This document shows positions 23,629 to 31,772 of a DNA stretch of 58,142 nt, in pieces. A program made the position numbers and the translations under genes. This DNA is from Actinomycetota bacterium (GTDB taxonomy: Bacteria > Actinomycetota > Acidimicrobiia > Acidimicrobiales > Acidimicrobilacustridaceae), in NCBI GenBank assembly GCA_016185305.1, contig JACPNV010000016.1, forward strand, positions 1-58,142, given 5' to 3'. The number at the start of each line of letters is the position of its first letter. The stretch's first letter is position 1. The notes beneath the pieces were generated by a model. It saw only the letters and a program-made list of their open reading frames with translations, was not told the origin of the DNA and did not search any database.

Positions 23629-25039
23629 ACGGGATGGGGGTGCGGCCGCTGAAGAGGACGATCAGCGTGACGGACATGCCGATGGCGAGGCCGCTCCAGG
23701 CGGGGCGCCGGAGGAGGAGGTCGACGGGGTACGTCAGGCGCACGGTCAACACGTCGATCACGATCGCGGCGATCACCATCGACACCAGGATCGTCGCGTC
23801 GCTCGGCGAGAGCACCGCACCGCCGACGTCGAACACGCTGGCCAGCACGCCGAGCGCGTCCGCGAGCGTGGCGGAGCGGAAGAAGACCCACGCGAGGGAG
23901 ACGAGCGCGAAGGTCGCGAGCACGGCCGGGAGCTGCTTCGCGCCCGGGAGCTCGGATTCCGCGACCTGGCGATGCCGGGCACGCTCGATGCTCAGGTACA
24001 GGCCGTGGAGGCCGCCCCAGATGATGAACGGCCAGCCGGCCCCGTGCCACAGCCCGCCGAGCAGCATGGTGAGCATCAGGTTGCGATAGGTCCGCCACGT
24101 GCCCCGGCGGTTGCCGCCCAGCGGGACGTACAGGTAGTCGCGCAGCCAGTTCGACAGCGAGATGTGCCAGCGCCGCCAGAACTCGGTGACGCTGCGGGAG
24201 AAGTAGGGCTGGCGGAAGTTGTGGATGAGCTGCACGTTGAGCAGGCGGGCCGAGCCGCGCGCGATGTCGGTGTAGCCGGAGAAGTCGGCATAGATCTGGA
24301 ACGCGAACGCGACGATGCCGGCGAGCGCGACCGTCGTCCCCTGGTTCCTGCCGTCGAAGCCCAAGATGGCGATCGGCGCGAGGGAGTCGGCGATGACGAC
24401 CTTCTTCACCAGGCCGACCAGGATCAGCAGCAGCCCTGACGTGACCTGCCGGCCGTTCGGCTTCGGGCGGTCGGCCTGCAACTGCGGGAGCAACGATTTG
24501 GCCCGCGAGATCGGGCCGGCGACGAGCTGCGGGAAGAAGGCGACGAAGGTGGCGAAGTCGATGGCGTCGTGGCACGCCGGGATGTCACGCCGGTACACGT
24601 CGACGACGTAGGCGATCGACTGGAACGTGTAGAACGAGATGCCGATCGGCAGTGCGACCCGGAGGATCGGCAGGCCGGGGTTGAGGTTGACCCGATCGAG
24701 TAGGGTCGCCATCTGGTCGACGAAGAAGCCGCTGTACTTGAAGAACCCGAGCGCGCCGAGGTTCACCGCCAGGCTGACGCCGAGCACCCACCGCCGCGGC
24801 CGATCGCGCTCGACGCGTTCGAGGGCGCGGCCGACGTTGTAGTCGACGACCGTGGTGAACAACAGCATGGCGAGGAACCAGCCGGCGCCGGCGAGATAGA
24901 AGAGGTACGACGCGATCAGCAGCAGGAGTTGCCGCGCCGGGACCTCTCGCCGGCCGACGCGCAACCGGTGCGGGAGCGACCAGTAGAGAGCCAGTGTGAC
25001 CGGCAGGAAGAGCGCGTACTGCAACGAGTTGAACGTCAA
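23609..25039 (-). CDS. MBOAT-family O-acyltransferase (AlgI/DltB-like)
   Basis: A 476-residue polytopic membrane protein. Characteristic blocks are PIGISFYTFQSIAYVVDVYR, YADFSGYTDIARGSARLL, TEFWRRWHISLSNWLRDYLY and the catalytic histidine in LLGGLWHGAGW. Such enzymes pass acyl groups across the membrane to extracellular polysaccharides or teichoic acids, usually with an AlgJ/X-like SGNH partner. No such partner lies next to it; its neighbours are convergent GH1 and divergent GH13 genes. The ATG at 25039 gives the usual first helix (NSLQYALFLPVTLALYW). Confidence 0.92.
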   Translation of the reverse strand: MTFNSLQYALFLPVTLALYWSLPHRLRVGRREVPARQLLLLIASYLFYLAGAGWFLAMLLFTTVVDYNVGRALERVERDRPRRWVLGVSLAVNLGALGFFKYSGFFVDQMATLLDRVNLNPGLPILRVALPIGISFYTFQSIAYVVDVYRRDIPACHDAIDFATFVAFFPQLVAGPISRAKSLLPQLQADRPKPNGRQVTSGLLLILVGLVKKVVIADSLAPIAILGFDGRNQGTTVALAGIVAFAFQIYADFSGYTDIARGSARLLNVQLIHNFRQPYFSRSVTEFWRRWHISLSNWLRDYLYVPLGGNRRGTWRTYRNLMLTMLLGGLWHGAGWPFIIWGGLHGLYLSIERARHRQVAESELPGAKQLPAVLATFALVSLAWVFFRSATLADALGVLASVFDVGGAVLSPSDATILVSMVIAAIVIDVLTVRLTYPVDLLLRRPAWSGLAIGMSVTLIVLFSGRTPIPFIYFQF

Positions 25040-25073
25040 CCAGACCTCTGGGGTGAGAAGTAGCCTGCCGCCG

Positions 25074-26702
25074 ATGCCGGACGAGACGCCATGGTGGAAG
25101 GGCGCTGTCTTCTACCAGATCTATCCGCGCTCGTTCGCCGACGCCAGCGGCGACGGCATCGGCGACCTCGGCGGCATCCGCGCGCATCTCGATCATCTGG
25201 CGACGCTCGGGGTCGACGCCATCTGGCTGTCGCCGTTCTACCGCTCACCGATGGCCGACTTCGGCTACGACATCTCTGACCACTGCGACGTCGACCCCCT
25301 GTTCGGCACGCTCGCCGACTTCGACCGGCTGCTCGCCGATGCCCACCAGCGCGGCATCCGCGTCATCGTCGACTTCGTGCCCAACCACACCAGCGACCAG
25401 CACTCGTGGTTCGCCGAATCACGCTCGTCGCGCGACAACCCCAAGCGCGACTGGTACACCTGGCGTGACGCGAAGCCCGGCGGCCACCCACCGAACAACT
25501 GGCGCGCGTCGTTCACGGGCGAGACCCACTGGGTTCGCGACGACACCGGCCAGCTCCGACCTCGCTTCGGAGTGAAGGCCGGCGGCGACGTACACGCGAG
25601 CGCGTGGACACTCGATGACGCGACCGGCCAGCTCTACCTCCACGAGTTCCTGCCCGAGCAACCCGACGTCGACTGGCGCAACCCGGCGGTCGCCGCCGCG
25701 ATGTTCGATGTGCTGCGCTTCTGGCTCGACCGGGGCGTGGACGGTTTCCGGGTCGACGCGGTGAGCAGCGTGGGCAAGCCGATCGGCCTGCCCGATGCGA
25801 ACGAGAAGCTCGCGATGATCCCTGGCGGCGGGCTCACCGACGACGCGTTCGTGTTCGATGTCATCCGGGCCCTCCGTGAGGTCTTGGACGGCTATGACGA
25901 CAAGATGATGGTCGGCGAGGTACACGGCCTCGACGCCCCCGAGATCATGCGGCACGTCGGCACGGACAAGTTCCACCTCGCCTTCAACTTCCCACCGATG
26001 TTCGACCGGTGGCGCGCCGACCGGTGGCGCCGGCACATCGACGAGACCGAAGCCGGGACTCAGCGACATGACCTCTGGCCGGCGTGGGTGCTGTCGAACC
26101 ACGACACGCCCCGGCACGCCGACCGCTACGGCACCCAGTCTCGAGCGCGCGCCGCCGCGGTGTTGTTGTTGACGTTGCGGGGCACGGCGTTCCTGTACAT
26201 GGGCGACGAGCTGGGCCTGATCGACGCCTTCGTACCTGCCGGCCGGCGCGTCGATCCGGGTGGGCGAGACGGCGAGCGGGCGCCCCTGCCGTGGACCGAC
26301 GGCGACCGCCACGGCTGGGATGGTCCGGCCGACCCGTGGCTGCCCTTCCCCCGCAACGCCGCCACCCACAACGTCGAACGGCTGTCGCGAGATCCGCGAT
26401 CGATCCTCCACCTCTACCGTGCCCTGCTCGCGGCGCGCCGCGGCGCCGATTCGCTGCGAACCGGTGCGTTCGAGTGGCTCGCGGCGCCGCACACCGTCCT
26501 GGCCTACCGCCGGCTGTCGGCGGCGACCGGCGACGAGCGCGCCGTCATCGTCAACTTCGACTCGGCACCGGCCCATGTGGACCTGGACGGCGACTGGGTC
26601 GTCGAGGTGTCCTCCACGATGACCGGCAACGGCGAAGCGTGGACCGGCGAGGTGGCTTCGGACCGAGCAGTCCTCTTGCGCCCGGCGGGCGTGCGAGGAT
26701 GA
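25074..26702 (+). CDS. Glycoside hydrolase family 13 (alpha-glucosidase-like)
   Basis: A 542-residue intracellular enzyme opening with WWKGAVFYQIYPRSFADASG, as in oligo-1,6-glucosidases and trehalose-related GH13 enzymes. Catalytic residues are nucleophile Asp228 in GFRVDAVS, acid Glu282 in MVGEVHG and transition-state Asp344 in SNHDTPRH. The ATG at 25074 is chosen because an upstream frame reaching 24996 adds no conserved residues. Its stop overlaps the rpiA start (ATGA), so the two are co-transcribed, linking sugar release to the pentose phosphate pathway. Confidence 0.93.
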   Translation: MPDETPWWKGAVFYQIYPRSFADASGDGIGDLGGIRAHLDHLATLGVDAIWLSPFYRSPMADFGYDISDHCDVDPLFGTLADFDRLLADAHQRGIRVIVDFVPNHTSDQHSWFAESRSSRDNPKRDWYTWRDAKPGGHPPNNWRASFTGETHWVRDDTGQLRPRFGVKAGGDVHASAWTLDDATGQLYLHEFLPEQPDVDWRNPAVAAAMFDVLRFWLDRGVDGFRVDAVSSVGKPIGLPDANEKLAMIPGGGLTDDAFVFDVIRALREVLDGYDDKMMVGEVHGLDAPEIMRHVGTDKFHLAFNFPPMFDRWRADRWRRHIDETEAGTQRHDLWPAWVLSNHDTPRHADRYGTQSRARAAAVLLLTLRGTAFLYMGDELGLIDAFVPAGRRVDPGGRDGERAPLPWTDGDRHGWDGPADPWLPFPRNAATHNVERLSRDPRSILHLYRALLAARRGADSLRTGAFEWLAAPHTVLAYRRLSAATGDERAVIVNFDSAPAHVDLDGDWVVEVSSTMTGNGEAWTGEVASDRAVLLRPAGVRG

Positions 26703-27397
26703 CGCCGATGGCAGACGATCCGCGCCTCGCCGCCAAGGAAGCGGCCGGCCGGCACGCGGCGCACTACGTCGAGAGCGGGATGCGTGTGGGTCTCGGAACG
26801 GGGTCGACCGTGCACTGGACGATCGTCGAGCTCGGTGATCGGCGCGCTCGCGGCGCGCTCGACGTCGTGTGCACGGCGACGTCGGTGCAGACCGGCGAGC
26901 TCGCAACGTCGCTGGGCCTGAAGGTGGTGACGCCGGACGAGATCGGCGGGCTCGACGTCGCCATCGACGGGGCGGACGAGGTGGACGAGGCCTTCAACCT
27001 GACCAAGGGCGGCGGGGGCGCGCACGCGCGCGAGAAGCTGGTCGCGCAGATGTCACCGCGGTTCGTCGTCGTCGTCGACGAGTCGAAGCTCGTGCGGAGA
27101 CTCGGGCCCTTCGGCACGCCGCTGGAGGTCCTCGACTTCGCCCCGGCCGTCGTCACGTCGCGGGTGATCGCCATCGGTGCGAACGACGTGACGGCTCGGA
27201 ATCGCCGCAGCGACAACGGCAACCTCTTGCTGGATGCGCACTTCGGATCGATCGACGATCCCCCCGGGCTGGCGCGAGCCCTCGAGCAGATCCCGGGCAT
27301 CGTCGAGCACGGCATCTTCCTGTCGCCCATGGTCGAGCGCGTCGTCGTCGCCGGCCACGATGGCCGCGTGCGCGAGCTCGTGAACGACAAGCGATAG
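26699..27397 (+). CDS. rpiA: Ribose-5-phosphate isomerase A
   Basis: A 232-residue enzyme that interconverts ribose-5-phosphate and ribulose-5-phosphate. All signature blocks are present: MRVGLGTGSTVHWTI for phosphate binding, DVAIDGADEVDEAFNLTKGG with the catalytic aspartates, and GGGAHAREKLVAQ with catalytic glutamate and lysine. Translation starts at the ATG at 26699 coupled to the GH13 stop, or at the ATG three codons later. Actinobacteria often carry RpiB instead, so an RpiA here is worth noting but not strange. Confidence 0.95.
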   Translation: MTPMADDPRLAAKEAAGRHAAHYVESGMRVGLGTGSTVHWTIVELGDRRARGALDVVCTATSVQTGELATSLGLKVVTPDEIGGLDVAIDGADEVDEAFNLTKGGGGAHAREKLVAQMSPRFVVVVDESKLVRRLGPFGTPLEVLDFAPAVVTSRVIAIGANDVTARNRRSDNGNLLLDAHFGSIDDPPGLARALEQIPGIVEHGIFLSPMVERVVVAGHDGRVRELVNDKR

Positions 27398-27461
27398 CCG
27401 GCTCGCTCCCGCGCGCGCGAGTACCGTGGTCCAGCGGCGGGCCGTCGATCGGGAGGCCCAC

Positions 27462-29381
27462 ATGAGTGACAACCCTCAGGGACAAGGCTGGTGGCAGGCC
27501 GCAGATGGCAAGTGGTACCCGCCGGACCAGCCGCCGGGGCCGGGTTGGTGGAAGGCGTCGGACGGGAACTGGTACCCGCCCCAGGGCCAGACCACGCCGG
27601 CCGCCCCAGCCGGGGTGGCGCCGGCGGCCGACCAGGCGGTGGCGCAACCCGGTGCCGGGCAACCGGGCGCCGGGCAGCCGGGCGCGCCGCAACCTGGTGC
27701 CGGGCAACCTGGTGCCGGCCAACCTGGTGCCGGGCAACCGGGCGCCGGGCAACCGGGTGGGACGCAAGCGATCCCGGCGCCTTCGGGCCCGTCACCGGCG
27801 CCGGGCCCAACCCCGGAACGCTCGGGCGGGCGGGGGAAGGGCCTCGTCATCGCCGGCATCGTGGTCGTGGTTATCCTGCTGGCCGGCGCGGGAGTCTTCC
27901 TTGCCCGGCGGGGCAGCACGACGGTCGAGAGCGGCGGGTCGGCATCGACGCAGGGCGGAGGCGGCAGTGGCAGTGGCGGGGGCGGGGGCGGGGGCGGCGA
28001 CCAGAGCGCAGGCGGCGGCCCGGACGAGATGCCCCGCGGCGACATCACGCTCGCGGACGGCGTCGTCGTCGTGAAGGGCAACGGCGGGAAGACGATCAAG
28101 TCGTTCAGCACTGATGGCAAGACGATCGTGCTCGACTCCGGCGCCGACGGCATCGACAAGTTGAGCGAGGGCAAGGTCATGCTCCTCACGGGCGTCACCG
28201 CCGTGAAGGTGGCATCTTTGGAGAAGTCGGGCGACGGCGTGACCATCACCACCGAGCCGGCCACGCTTCCCGACGTGATCAAAGACGGCGAGCTGGTGTG
28301 GGACAACCAGGTCGACGCCAGCCAAGGCAAGTTCCACCTCATCGAGAGCGGGACCGGCGACTCGACTGGCGGATCGAGCGGAGGCGGATCGAGCGGAGGC
28401 GGATCGAGCGGAGGCAGTCCGGGCGCGCCGGGATCAGGCGACGACAGCGGCATCGGCAGCGGCGAGAACGGTCCCGACATCAACAACCCGCTCGGCGGGG
28501 GCGCCGGCCGCCCGGCGTTCGGGCTCGGCGAATCCGCCGCCGGGCTGGTCATGAACGCGCCGGGCAAGACGATCTCGGGCAAGGTCGGCCCGCTCGACGG
28601 CGAGATCACCTACGACCCAGTCAGCAACGGAGCCAAGCTGAACGTCAAGCTCACCAGCTCGGCCGACGTCTCGGGCACGATGACGATCGACGCCACGATC
28701 AGATCGCTGAACTACAAGGGCAACGCCAAAGTCACCAACGGCCAGACCCAGGAGTTCAACTTCAACATGGACGACCTCAGTGGCTCGGCCGTCATCGAGA
28801 CCGACCTGCAGGGCTTGCAGAACGTGGCCACGATCAAGATCCCGCCGTTCTTCAAGCTGCCGTTCAGCGTCGACTTCCCCGCGCTGGTCGGCGGCATCCC
28901 GTTCACGCTCTCGCTCAGCGGTTCGATCCAGGTCAACCTGTCGATGGCGCTGGCCAACGCCAGTCTCAAGGGCCGGGCCGAGGTCAGCTTCAGCGGCGAT
29001 GCCGGCTTCAACTTCCGGGGCGGCAGCGTGTCGCTCAACGGGAACCGCGTGCAGGACGCGCCCGATCTGCTCAAGACGATCCAGGGCTTGTCTGGTGGAC
29101 CGGTGGGGGTCGTGGTCACGACCGAGCTGCCCAAGGTCGGCTTCGGGTTCAGCTTCTTGCAGACCGGCGCCCAGATCTACATCTCCAACGGCATGGTGGC
29201 GTCCCAGACCGTCCTTCCCGCCCCGGCACAATGCACCGCGATGAACGTGGCCTACGTGCTCGCCGGCGGCGTCGAAGCGAAGTTCCTCGGCAAGGGCTTC
29301 GACATCGCGCGCAAGTCGTTCGTGAAGAAGGAGTGGAACTACCAGGCGCCGACCGACAAACGGTGCAACGCGCCGAAGTAG
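27462..29381 (+). CDS. Membrane-anchored protein with GWW-WYPP repeats and beta-rich C terminus
   Basis: A 639-residue protein. It starts with two DUF2510-like repeats (GWWQAADGKWYPP and GWWKASDGNWYPP), then a PGAGQ low-complexity linker, one membrane helix (GLVIAGIVVVVILLAGAGVF) and a glycine/serine-rich external spacer. From about residue 200 a beta-rich domain begins, interrupted by a (GGGSS)n spacer, and a second beta-rich region spans roughly 345-630. These N-terminal repeats are frequent in Acidimicrobiia. The function of the outer part is not recognised; a surface or adhesion role is a guess. The ATG at 27462 was picked for the repeat start. Confidence 0.8.
   Translation: MSDNPQGQGWWQAADGKWYPPDQPPGPGWWKASDGNWYPPQGQTTPAAPAGVAPAADQAVAQPGAGQPGAGQPGAPQPGAGQPGAGQPGAGQPGAGQPGGTQAIPAPSGPSPAPGPTPERSGGRGKGLVIAGIVVVVILLAGAGVFLARRGSTTVESGGSASTQGGGGSGSGGGGGGGGDQSAGGGPDEMPRGDITLADGVVVVKGNGGKTIKSFSTDGKTIVLDSGADGIDKLSEGKVMLLTGVTAVKVASLEKSGDGVTITTEPATLPDVIKDGELVWDNQVDASQGKFHLIESGTGDSTGGSSGGGSSGGGSSGGSPGAPGSGDDSGIGSGENGPDINNPLGGGAGRPAFGLGESAAGLVMNAPGKTISGKVGPLDGEITYDPVSNGAKLNVKLTSSADVSGTMTIDATIRSLNYKGNAKVTNGQTQEFNFNMDDLSGSAVIETDLQGLQNVATIKIPPFFKLPFSVDFPALVGGIPFTLSLSGSIQVNLSMALANASLKGRAEVSFSGDAGFNFRGGSVSLNGNRVQDAPDLLKTIQGLSGGPVGVVVTTELPKVGFGFSFLQTGAQIYISNGMVASQTVLPAPAQCTAMNVAYVLAGGVEAKFLGKGFDIARKSFVKKEWNYQAPTDKRCNAPK
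27641..27766 (+). repeat. In-gene tandem repeats encoding PGAGQ units
   Basis: Degenerate 15- and 30-base units built on GGTGCCGGGCAACC/GGCGCCGGGCAACC encode nine-odd PGAGQ or PGAPQ blocks. Units alternate between two variants, which suggests repeat homogenisation and length variation between strains. Confidence 0.8.
28369..28413 (+). repeat. Three perfect 15-bp repeats encoding GGGSS-type linker
   Basis: GGCGGATCGAGCGGA is repeated three times without a mismatch inside the surface-protein gene, encoding a flexible glycine-serine linker between two beta-rich regions. Perfect identity points to recent expansion. Confidence 0.9.
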
Positions 29382-29474
29382 ATCCTCGAGCACCAACGGG
29401 CCGGCCATTACGCTTGGCCCGACCCGGCCAAAGCCAGGGCTCGGCCGTGTGAGCTCTGCAACAAGGGGGTGCCG

Positions 29475-30239
29475 ATGAAGCTGCCGCAACGATTGGCTGC
29501 CGAGTTCGCGGGAACGTTCGTGCTCGTGTTGGGAGGTTGCGGCAGCGCCGTGCTGGCGGCGAAGTTCCTGCCGCCCAACGAGAAGACCGGGATCGGCTTC
29601 GGCATCGGGTTCGCCGGCGTGTCGCTCGCCTTCGGCCTCACGGTCGTCGTCATGGCATACGCGGTCGGCCACATCTCGGGCGGTCACTTCAACCCCGCGA
29701 TCACACTCGGACTGGCGGCGGGCAGGCGGTTCGAGTGGAAGGATGCGATCCCGTACATCGTCACCCAGGTCATCGCCGCGATCGCCGCGGCCGCGGTCCT
29801 GTGGGTGATCGCACTCGGCCAGGAAGGCCAGACCGCCGACGCGCTCCGGAACGGGGGCTTCGCGACCAACGGCTACGGCATCCGATCCCCCGGCCTGTAC
29901 AGCGCCAGTGCCGGCTTCATCATCGAGGTCGTGATGACCGCGATCTTCCTGATGGTGATCATGGGCGCGACCGACACGCGAGCGCCGAAGGGGTTCGCGC
30001 CGCTGGCGATCGGTCTCTCGTTGACGCTCATCCATCTCGTGTCGATCCCGGTCACGAACACCTCGGTGAACCCGGCCCGCTCGACCGGCCCGGCCCTGTT
30101 CGTCGGGGGAGACGCGATCACCCAGCTCTGGCTGTTCTGGACCGCCCCCATCATCGGCGGCATCCTCGGAGCGCTGATCTACCGCCTGATGGCCGGCGAC
30201 CACGACACCGTCGAGACCGCCCAAGCCCTCGAAGCGTAA
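29475..30239 (+). CDS. aqpZ: Aquaporin Z-like water channel
   Basis: A 254-residue aquaporin with NPA motifs [14 protein letters not shown] and [13 protein letters not shown], and the AqpZ-type opening [20 protein letters not shown]. The second NPA is followed by Arg, and the sequence fits a water-selective pore rather than the glyceroporin found in the ars operon. GGGGG five to six bases upstream favours the ATG at 29475 over a GTG at 29469. It stands alone between the surface protein and the convergent ATPase gene. Confidence 0.95.
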   Translation: MKLPQRLAAEFAGTFVLVLGGCGSAVLAAKFLPPNEKTGIGFGIGFAGVSLAFGLTVVVMAYAVGHISGGHFNPAITLGLAAGRRFEWKDAIPYIVTQVIAAIAAAAVLWVIALGQEGQTADALRNGGFATNGYGIRSPGLYSASAGFIIEVVMTAIFLMVIMGATDTRAPKGFAPLAIGLSLTLIHLVSIPVTNTSVNPARSTGPALFVGGDAITQLWLFWTAPIIGGILGALIYRLMAGDHDTVETAQALEA

Positions 30240-30243
30240 GAGC

Positions 30244-31653
30244 TCAGCCGCGACCGCGGTACTGCGCCCGGGCGCCGACCGACTCCTTGTTCAGACGCTT
30301 CGACAGGTGCAGGCCTTCGAGCACGAACTCCGCCGCGCTCGCGACGGCTGCGGGTGACTCGTCGTCTCCGGTGAGCTCACGCACCGGTGGGCGCAACGCG
30401 GCGATCGACGAGAGCAGCTCCACGTACTCTGACGACGGGACATCTTCGCCGGCGCTGACCACGAGCTGACCCTCGAAGGCGTCGACGATCGGGCGCACGT
30501 TCTCCATCGGGCAGCGTTCCTTGAAGACCGAGAGCACCGCCGAGCGCAAGAGGTGCTCGACGATCTGCTCGTCGCGGCCTTCCTCGAGCGCCTCGATCTC
30601 GACCTTGCCCATGGTCGACGACGCCAACGCTTCGAGATCGGTGACGCGGGGCGCCACCTCGGACTCACCGTGCAGCAGCGCCCGGCGGGTGGCGTTGGCC
30701 ACGAGCGTCTCCAAGTTGGCGATGGTCAGGCGGACCGACACGCCGGAGCGCTGGTTGATGTGTGGGCTCTGCCGGGCGAGGTGCGAGAAGGTGGCGACGA
30801 TGTCGGCCATGTAGCCCGGGACGGTCACGCGCACGCCTGGTGCGTCGAGCACGCGCATCTCCTGCGCGGCAATGGCGACCTCGGTGCCGACTTCGAGCGG
30901 GTAGTGGGTGCGGATCTGCGCACCGAAGCGATCTTTCAGCGGCGTGATGATGCGGCCGCGGTTCGTGTAGTCCTCAGGGTTGGCCGACGCGAACAACATG
31001 ATGTCGAGCGGCAGGCGGATCTTGTAGCCGCGGATCTGCACGTCGCGCTCCTCCAGCACGTTCAGCAGGCCGACCTGGATGCGCTCGGCGAGATCGGGGA
31101 GCTCGTTGATGGCGAAGATGCCGCGGTTGGTGCGCGGCACGAGGCCGTAGTGCAGCGTCAGCTCGTCGGACAGGTAACGGCCCTCGGCGACCTTGATCGG
31201 GTCGACCTCACCGATGAGGTCTGCGATCGACGTGTCGGGCGTGGCCAGCTTCTCGCCGAAGCGGTCGTCGCGGTGCACCCACTCGATCGGTGTGTCGTCG
31301 CCTTGCTCGTCGACGAGCTGGCGGGCGTGCGCCGACACCGGGTTGTAGGGGTCGTCGTTGATCTCCGAGCCGGCGACCACAGGCATCCACTCGTCGAGCA
31401 GCTCGGTGATCGAGCGGATCATCCGCGTCTTGGCCTGCCCCCGCTCGCCGAGGAAGATCACGTCGTGGCCGGCCAGCAGCGCGTTCTCGAGCTGGGGCAG
31501 GACGGTCTCCTCGTAGCCGAGCACCCCCGGGAACAGGGCGTCGCCCGCCACGATGTGCTCGATGGCGTTGCGTCGCACCTCTTCTTTGACCGGGAGCGAC
31601 TCCCAACCAGACTCGCGGAGCTGGCCGAGCGTAGATGGACGCGGGTTGGACAT
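30244..31653 (-). CDS. MoxR/magnesium-chelatase-like AAA+ ATPase
   Basis: A 469-residue ATPase. Walker A is FLGERGQAKTRM, Walker B is GIFAINELPDL, and the sensor block is MLFASANPEDYTNRGRIITP, as in chelatase-type AAA+ proteins. This class works with a VWA protein; the only one in the window is at 20314-22347 on the same strand. The ATG at 31653 has GGGGTG upstream; an in-frame ATG at 31674 would add seven residues. Exact cargo is unknown; such pairs serve metal insertion or activation of enzymes. Confidence 0.9.
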   Translation of the reverse strand: MSNPRPSTLGQLRESGWESLPVKEEVRRNAIEHIVAGDALFPGVLGYEETVLPQLENALLAGHDVIFLGERGQAKTRMIRSITELLDEWMPVVAGSEINDDPYNPVSAHARQLVDEQGDDTPIEWVHRDDRFGEKLATPDTSIADLIGEVDPIKVAEGRYLSDELTLHYGLVPRTNRGIFAINELPDLAERIQVGLLNVLEERDVQIRGYKIRLPLDIMLFASANPEDYTNRGRIITPLKDRFGAQIRTHYPLEVGTEVAIAAQEMRVLDAPGVRVTVPGYMADIVATFSHLARQSPHINQRSGVSVRLTIANLETLVANATRRALLHGESEVAPRVTDLEALASSTMGKVEIEALEEGRDEQIVEHLLRSAVLSVFKERCPMENVRPIVDAFEGQLVVSAGEDVPSSEYVELLSSIAALRPPVRELTGDDESPAAVASAAEFVLEGLHLSKRLNKESVGARAQYRGRG

Positions 31654-31772
31654 TGGCACTGACACCCCTTGCATGCAGATGCAACACGATCGAGAACGAG
31701 GCCGGCGGGCCGCAGGCGCGTCCCGCCAAGCTACCGGGCGCCGCCCGATTCGTCACCGGCCGCTCCCACGGA

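Noticed and set aside
27641-27766. Tandem repeats considered as an origin or iteron array
   Set aside because: They are coding repeats (PGAGQ) within a surface-protein gene, GC-rich and without DnaA boxes or replication genes.
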